From: Gemmatimonas phototrophica
GTDB taxonomy: Bacteria > Gemmatimonadota > Gemmatimonadetes > Gemmatimonadales > Gemmatimonadaceae
Length of the DNA stretch: 5,188 nt
NCBI GenBank assembly: GCA_945870175.1
Contig: CAMBRJ010000246.1
Span: forward strand, 1 to 5,188
Reading direction: 5' to 3'
Shown in pieces: positions 1 through 5,188 of this stretch. Under the pieces are notes generated by a model that was not told the origin of the DNA, did not search any database, and was given only the letters and a program-made list of their open reading frames with translations. A program made the translations under genes and the position numbers. How positions within the stretch are numbered: position 1 is the stretch's first letter; the number at the start of each line of letters is the position of its first letter.

Positions 1-28
1 GGATGCGCACCGCGGATGCGCGACGACG

Positions 29-715
29 TCACGTGGCGCGCACGTACACGCACCCGTTATCCTGCGCCACCGAGGAGGCAAACACGCCCGACGGCTGCAT
101 GATGACGCCCGGCAGCATCAGCATGCGGGCCTTCGTGGCCGCTGCCGCCGGTGCCAGCGCATCGGCGGTCGCGATCGTGTCGACGACGTCCTGAAACGCG
201 AGGGCGCACGCCAGCACGATGACCCCACGCGCCAGTTGCTTGTCGAGCGCATGGTTCTCGAGCCCAGCGGGGAGGCCATCGGTCGCGCCCAGCAGCGCCG
301 GACTACGCGTGAGTGGTGCGCCGGTCCAGGGATGCATGACCTTGTACTTCTCGCCGATGTTGTAGCGCTCCCAGAACTCCTGCTGCATCGCGAGCATGAT
401 GCCATCGTGGCGCAGCACAATCACGGGCGAGATGTCGCTGGCCGGTACGTTGAACGCCGCCATGTACTGCGCGCTCACGATGCCAGCGCGCAAGACTCCC
501 AGGCCGCCGCCGATGTCGGGACTGTCGTAGACCGCCTTGTATTTGCCGGTGAGGCGACGCGTCCACGAAAGATCGACACTCTGCGCGCCTCCCCGTTCAA
601 GAGACGCGGCACCCGCACGCTCGGCCCAGGCCGCGTGCGCTGTGGCGGGAATCATCGCCGCGGAAAGGCTGCCGAGGGCGAGGTGTTGCAGGAAATCACG
701 TCGCGGGGTGGTCAT
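29..715 (-). CDS. Tat-exported DsrE/DsrF-like protein
   Basis: The product is 228 residues. It opens with a twin-arginine signal: R5-R6-D-F-L, then a hydrophobic stretch (about 11-22) and an AHA-A site near residue 28, so export to the periplasm or cell surface by the Tat route is likely. The mature part has the layout of DsrE/DsrF-like proteins: an early segment YDSPDIGGGLGVLRAG (63-78), then VIVLRHDGIMLA (98-109), GVIVLACALAF (164-174) with Cys170, and a C-terminal PGVIMQPSGVFA...AQDNGC block (202-222) with Cys222. Those are the only two cysteines. Family members in the cytoplasm take part in sulfur transfer; exported ones like this have no settled role. The frame stays open upstream to about 1006, but I chose the ATG at 715 because it starts the Tat signal and has an AGAGG seven bases before it. 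The family call rests on remembered motif patterns; the gene itself is very likely real. Confidence 0.85.
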   Translation of the reverse strand: MTTPRRDFLQHLALGSLSAAMIPATAHAAWAERAGAASLERGGAQSVDLSWTRRLTGKYKAVYDSPDIGGGLGVLRAGIVSAQYMAAFNVPASDISPVIVLRHDGIMLAMQQEFWERYNIGEKYKVMHPWTGAPLTRSPALLGATDGLPAGLENHALDKQLARGVIVLACALAFQDVVDTIATADALAPAAAATKARMLMLPGVIMQPSGVFASSVAQDNGCVYVRAT

Positions 716-722
716 GGCAATG

Positions 723-727
723 CCTCT
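723..727 (-). promoter_or_regulatory. ribosome binding site of the Tat/DsrE-like gene
   Basis: On the minus strand this reads AGAGG, seven bases before the ATG at 715. It is the clearest Shine-Dalgarno-like site in the window. It decides the start of the exported protein against the upstream TTG at 952 in the same open frame, which would put about 79 residues in front of the Tat signal. Confidence 0.6.
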
Positions 728-871
728 AGAATCAGCGTTCACAGTGGCTCGTCGCGTGAGCGGCGCTCGGACTCCAGAAAATACGCCAGCTGATTCCGCC
801 AATCCAGCGTACCTGCGCGACCTCAGCGGCTGCTCTATTGCGGCCTGAGCAGCTGATGCCACGAGCCTTCC

Positions 872-1006
872 GGGTTGCGCGTTTCCTGCGACCGCGACGC
901 GCGCGTCGCCGACGAGAAGCGTCGTGTGCCACGTGCTCAGCAGCTCCGCCAACGTGGCGTCGTCGCGGAGGGCGATGCCGACATGCCAGCCGTCTGCTCG
1001 CCGGTG
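872..1006 (-). pseudogene. possible remnant of a lost coding sequence
   Basis: Read on the minus strand from 1006 downwards, about 45 codons directly after an in-frame TAG (1007-1009) give a balanced, protein-like sequence, including GWHVGIALRDDATLAELL and LLVGDARVAVAGNAQ. Nearly all codons end in G or C, as in the true genes nearby. From about 871 onwards the same frame turns to codons such as GCA, TCA, GCT and AGG and loses that look. There is no ATG or SD signal after the TAG, so an intact gene is unlikely. The stretch shares its frame with the Tat gene at 29-715, with no stop between them, so an N-terminally extended protein is the other reading. I do not recognise the family, and the whole call could be a GC-rich artefact. 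Confidence 0.25.
894..909. repeat. perfect 16-bp palindrome
   Basis: GCGACGCGCGCGTCGC is identical to its reverse complement and lies in the divergent intergenic region about 180 bp from the Tat gene start and 200 bp from the plus-strand gene start. Such a site could bind a dimeric protein. However, it consists almost wholly of alternating G and C, which makes palindromes common by chance in this base composition, and it falls inside the possible coding remnant. Confidence 0.3.
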
Positions 1007-1112
1007 CTACACGCGGGTCGAGGCGATTCGGCGTGATCCGGTCATGCCGCTGCGGGGTACGTGGTGGTTAGCCGTGTTGGGGAGATACGCGACACGACCG
1101 CTGCCGCTCGGG

Positions 1113-1927
1113 ATGGGGTGGCCGTACCTTCCCGTTTCACCTTCGACCCTCGCTCCCTTGGGCTGTCTCTCTCGAATCGGCTGCATCGTGGTCCTCGCCG
1201 TTGGCGGCGCGGCGGCGTACTGGCTCTACGGCGATCGGTTGCCGTCGGTGCTCTCGCGCGCGGCGTCAGGCGCGGCGAGCCGGGTCACCGACGCGGCGAC
1301 CACGGCCAGCGAGCGGCTCGACAGCAATCAGGGCGCGCGCATCGCCTCCGAGAACGAGGCGGCCCGCCGCGCCGAACGGGCGAAGCTGGAACAGTCCATC
1401 GTCTGGGCGCGCCTTGCTCCGGGGGGAACGGCCGGCCGCGAGGCGATGGCTCGCCTCTCGCGGCGCAACGGACCGGCCTACGTGTCGCTACGTGCGCCCG
1501 AACTCGCCGGCGTGCTGGCGACGGGCATGGCGAAGGTGCTGCCTCCGTCGGCCACGCGTCCTGAAGTGGCAATCGTCGATGAGCAGGTCTTGATGCGAAC
1601 GGTGGTCGAGTTACGCGACGTCGCCGGTGATGGGGCGTTGGGCGGCCTGCTTGGCGTGGCGCTGGACGGTCGCGACACGCTGCGGATGGCCGGCACGCTC
1701 GATCTCGTGCGTCCGGGACTGGCCGAGTATCGCGTGCGCGAGTTGCGCATGGCGGGCATCGCGGTGCCACCGCGATTGATCCCATCGGTGCTCGGTGCAA
1801 TACGTCGCGCGGCCGCGGCCACTGCCGACTCGCTGCCCGCGGATGCGTTGCCGATTCGCTTGCCCACGGCGGTGGCCGACGTCCGCGTCGCCAACGGGAA
1901 GGTCACTCTCTACAAGGCTGTGGTTCC

Positions 1928-1931
<4 letters not shown>
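1113..1931 (+). CDS. membrane-anchored protein of unknown function
   Basis: With the ATG at 1113 the product is 272 residues. A hydrophobic segment at about 22-39 (RIGCIVVLAVGGAAAYWLYG) looks like a single N-terminal membrane anchor. It is followed by an Ala/Arg/Glu-rich, probably helical linker (about 45-95) and a C-terminal domain, presumably outside the membrane. The last part alternates short beta-like strands (VAIVDEQVLMRTVVEL, DTLRMAGTLDLV, YRVRELRMAGIAVP) and ends in VRVANGKVTLYKAVVP. This pattern loosely recalls AsmA/DUF2993-type lipid-binding domains, but only by shape and I would not assign it. The start is uncertain: neither the ATG nor the in-frame TTG at 1158 (257 residues, starting just before the anchor) has a clear SD site. 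The reading frame stays open further upstream, but that part does not look like protein. The stop overlaps the start of the response regulator (ATGA). Confidence 0.7.
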
Positions 1932-3304
<1,373 letters not shown>

Positions 3305-3333
3305 GATGTGCCTGACCTTCAGCCCGACTTGGT

Positions 3334-3888
3334 ATGAGCGACCGCAACTGGGAAGCCGAACTGGCGAAGATCGACAAGCAGCTGGCCTCGGTCTCCGATG
3401 AGGCACTGCTGGCCGAGAGCAAGGCCGTGGCGCCCGCGAAGGCCGGGGCCCGCACAATGGCCGCGCCCACGGTGGCGGCACCGGCGCGATCTGCCGCTGC
3501 CGGGTCGTCGGCGCCCGCGGCGGGCGCCTGGCGAGGCTGGGTGCAGGTGGCGATCGCCGTCGGCGCCGCGGCGGGGCTCATGCTGTGGCCGTGGCCGGCG
3601 TCGTGCGGCGCTCCATTGATCGGCTTCACCGCGGCCACCGGTGCGGTGGCGCTGCTCGGCATCTGGAGCGCGATGGGGACCTGGCGCCATCGCCTTGGCC
3701 TCGCGCACGTGGCCTCGCTGCTGGTCGTCGTCTGGGGGCTGCTGCTCGGCGCGCGTGAGATCTTGCCGCGCGCCGGGTACGCGGTGCCCACCGCGGCGCG
3801 AAGCGAGGGCTGGAGTTGTCCGGCCCCTTCGGTCGGTCCGCCCTCGGTCGGTCCGCCCTCGGTAGGTCCCCAGGGGATTCCGAGCTAG
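3334..3888 (+). CDS. small three-helix membrane protein of unknown function
   Basis: The product is 184 residues. The N-terminus (1-30, NWEAELAKIDKQLASVSDEALLAE) is charged and helical, probably cytoplasmic. An Ala/Pro-rich linker (31-65) follows, then three hydrophobic segments at about 68-87, 93-114 and 121-140, and a tail containing three PSVGP units (165-179). I do not recognise the family and cannot give a function. It begins 29 bases after the response regulator stop, and its own stop is 9 bases before the aldehyde dehydrogenase start, so it probably belongs to the same transcript. No clear SD site precedes the ATG. Third codon positions are strongly G/C, supporting a real gene, and the opposite-strand open frames over the same bases look like shadows. 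Confidence 0.8.
   Translation: MSDRNWEAELAKIDKQLASVSDEALLAESKAVAPAKAGARTMAAPTVAAPARSAAAGSSAPAAGAWRGWVQVAIAVGAAAGLMLWPWPASCGAPLIGFTAATGAVALLGIWSAMGTWRHRLGLAHVASLLVVVWGLLLGAREILPRAGYAVPTAARSEGWSCPAPSVGPPSVGPPSVGPQGIPS
3826..3870 (+). repeat. three tandem 15-bp units encoding PSVGP
   Basis: The units are 3826-3840 (CCTTCGGTCGGTCCG), 3841-3855 (CCCTCGGTCGGTCCG) and 3856-3870 (CCCTCGGTAGGTCCC). Units 1 and 2 differ at one base; unit 3 differs from unit 2 at two. The length is a multiple of three and in frame, so each unit adds P-S-V-G-P to the C-terminal tail of the membrane protein. Gain or loss of a unit by slippage would change tail length without breaking the frame. Confidence 0.9.
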
Positions 3889-3897
3889 TTTTCGCGG

Positions 3898-5188
3898 ATG
3901 ACGACTTTTCACAACTTCATTGGTGGCGCGTGGGTCGCGCCGTCGACCGGCGCCTATTTCGAGAATCGCAATCCGGCCGACCAGCAGGACGTGATCGGCC
4001 GCTTCCCGGCCTCAGGCGTGGCGGACGTGGACGCCGCCGTGGTGAGTGCGCAGCGTGGATTTGATCGCTGGAAGCGCACCCCGGCCCCGGCGCGTGGCGA
4101 TGTGCTGCGTCGCGTCGGTGACCTGATGGCGGCGCGCAAGGAGGAGATCGCGAATCTGATGACGCGCGAGATGGGCAAGCCGCTCGCGGAAACGCGCGGC
4201 GATGTCCAGGAAGGCATTGATACGGCGTACTACGCGGCGACCGAAGGTCGCCGCCTGTTTGGTCACACGGTGCCGAGCGAACTGGCCAGCAAGTGGGCCA
4301 TGACGATGCGTCGCCCGATCGGGGTGTGCGGGCTGATTACGCCGTTCAATTTCCCGATGGCCATTCCCACGTGGAAGGCGTTTCCGGCACTGCTGTGCGG
4401 CAACTCGGTGATCCTGAAGCCGGCCGAAGATGTGCCGCACACCGCCACCGTACTCGTGGAGATCCTGCTCGAAGCCGGCTTACCGCCCGAGGTCATTCAG
4501 CTCGTGCACGGCATGGGCGAAGTGGTGGGCAAGGCGCTGGTGGAGCATCCGCAGGTGCCGGTGATTTCCTTCACGGGTTCGACCGAAACGGGACGGTTCG
4601 TGGGCGAAACGTGCGGCCGGATGCACAAGCGGTTATCACTCGAAATGGGTGGGAAAAACGCGCAGATCGTGCTCGACGATGCCGATCTGGATCTGGCGAT
4701 CGACGGGGTGCTGTGGGGCGCGTTCGGTACGACGGGGCAGCGCTGCACGGCCACCAGCCGGTTGGTTCTGCAACAGGGCATCCACGACACGTTCGTGGAA
4801 CGTCTGGTGGCACGGGCACAGGCGCTCGTGTTGGGTGACGGTCGCGAGGCGGGCCACGACGTCGGTCCGTTGGTGAACGAAGCGGCGCGCGAAAAAGTTG
4901 AGCGCTACGTGCAGATCGGGAAGGAGCAGGGCGCCACGCTGCGTTGCGGCGGCGCGCGGGCCACGGGTGGTGCGCTCGACGCGGGATTCTTCTTCCAGCC
5001 CACGATCTTCACGAACGTGACGGCCGGATCACGATTGGAGCAGGAAGAAATCTTCGGGCCGGTGCTGTCGGTGATCCAGGTCGCTACCGTCGAGGAGGCC
5101 TTCGCGGTCAACAACGGCGTCCGCTACGGGCTCTCGTCGTCGGTGTACACGAGCAACGTGAACGTCGCCTTCCGCGCGCTGCAGGATC
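3898..5188 (+). CDS. NAD(P)+-dependent aldehyde dehydrogenase (3' end cut off)
   Basis: The frame is open from the ATG at 3898 to the window edge, giving 430 residues of an expected 480-500, so only the C-terminal end of the oligomerisation region is missing. All landmarks of the ALDH superfamily are present: oxyanion Asn151 in TPFNFP, K174 and E177 of KPAE for the cofactor, the FTGSTETG turn (225-232), general base Glu249 in LEMGGKN, catalytic Cys283 in TTGQRCTATSR, and E384 in EEIFGP. It should oxidise an aldehyde to its acid with NAD+ or NADP+ in the cytoplasm; E177 suggests that NAD+ can be used. The GQRCTATSR context and general layout resemble alpha-ketoglutaric-semialdehyde dehydrogenase-like enzymes of sugar-acid or hydroxyproline breakdown. 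Antiquitin-like or succinate-semialdehyde enzymes are alternatives, and the substrate is not proven. The gene starts 9 bases after the previous stop, with no strong SD. Confidence 0.95.
   Translation, partial: MTTFHNFIGGAWVAPSTGAYFENRNPADQQDVIGRFPASGVADVDAAVVSAQRGFDRWKRTPAPARGDVLRRVGDLMAARKEEIANLMTREMGKPLAETRGDVQEGIDTAYYAATEGRRLFGHTVPSELASKWAMTMRRPIGVCGLITPFNFPMAIPTWKAFPALLCGNSVILKPAEDVPHTATVLVEILLEAGLPPEVIQLVHGMGEVVGKALVEHPQVPVISFTGSTETGRFVGETCGRMHKRLSLEMGGKNAQIVLDDADLDLAIDGVLWGAFGTTGQRCTATSRLVLQQGIHDTFVERLVARAQALVLGDGREAGHDVGPLVNEAAREKVERYVQIGKEQGATLRCGGARATGGALDAGFFFQPTIFTNVTAGSRLEQEEIFGPVLSVIQVATVEEAFAVNNGVRYGLSSSVYTSNVNVAFRALQD

Larger units (their letters stand above)
716..1112. other. 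divergent intergenic region, no intact gene seen
   Basis: These roughly 400 bases separate the minus-strand Tat gene from the plus-strand gene set and should hold the promoters for both directions. No good -35/-10 pair stands out, and I found no -24/-12 sigma-54 element (GG-N10-GC with TGGCAC/TTGC context) although a sigma-54 activator is encoded downstream. The plus-strand frames here are rich in Ser, Arg, Cys and Pro, as is typical of non-coding or antisense reading. The region contains the AGAGG site at 723-727, a 16-bp palindrome at 894-909, and a protein-like minus-strand stretch at about 872-1006, each listed separately. Confidence 0.6.

Noticed and set aside
1..28. Repeated GGATGCGC (1-8 and 14-21) and a weak hairpin just past the Tat gene stop
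   Set aside because: It consists of an 8-mer repeat and a 5-bp stem without a T-run, cut by the window edge; not enough to call a terminator or repeat element.
236..848. Plus-strand open frames over the Tat gene (236-793 and 537-848)
   Set aside because: They lie antisense to the well-supported minus-strand gene with its Tat signal and SD site, and their translations are Arg/Ala-rich without motifs.
928..958. 7-bp inverted repeat GCCACGT/ACGTGGC with a 17-base loop
   Set aside because: The stem is short, the loop long, and there is no T-tract; chance is sufficient at this base composition.
3510..3528. Inverted repeat GGCGCCCGC-G-GCGGGCGCC, terminator-like hairpin
   Set aside because: It lies inside the coding sequence for the Ala/Pro linker of the membrane protein, has no T-run after it, and such repeats are common by chance in GC-rich Ala codon stretches.

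Overview
This is a GC-rich (clearly above 60% by eye) bacterial window with tightly packed genes. Weak Shine-Dalgarno signals, strong G/C at third codon positions and the gene types would fit a soil or freshwater Gemmatimonadota-like chromosome. That placement is an impression from protein style, not something the sequence proves; a high-GC deltaproteobacterial-type genome is an alternative. I see no phage, transposon, CRISPR, tRNA or rRNA signal.

Layout. (1) 29-715, minus strand: a complete gene for a Tat-exported protein that looks like the DsrE/DsrF-like fold. (2) 716-1112: a divergent region of about 400 bp with no convincing intact gene. It holds a ribosome binding site, a perfect 16-bp palindrome, and a short minus-strand stretch (about 872-1006) that reads like protein and may be the remnant of a lost gene. 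(3) Four plus-strand genes follow, probably one transcription unit: a membrane-anchored protein of unknown function (1113-1931); an NtrC/NtrX-type sigma-54-dependent response regulator (1928-3304) whose start codon overlaps the previous stop as ATGA; a small three-helix membrane protein with a C-terminal PSVGP tandem repeat (3334-3888); and an aldehyde dehydrogenase that runs off the right edge (3898-5188, 430 residues seen).

How they may work together. The regulator has every residue needed for phosphorylation, ATP hydrolysis and DNA binding, but no sensor kinase is encoded here, so its partner must lie elsewhere. Its translational coupling to the anchored upstream protein suggests the two are made together. 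Gaps of 29 and 9 nt to the next genes suggest, but do not prove, co-transcription. The aldehyde dehydrogenase has a complete catalytic set and most resembles the alpha-ketoglutaric-semialdehyde dehydrogenase-like branch of the superfamily. The DsrE-like gene is divergent and probably a separate unit.

The window is mostly ordinary chromosome. I did not find a clear new system. The points most worth a second look are the possible gene remnant, the coupled but kinase-less regulator, the GSFTGA variant of the sigma-54 contact loop, and the exported DsrE-like protein with just two cysteines.
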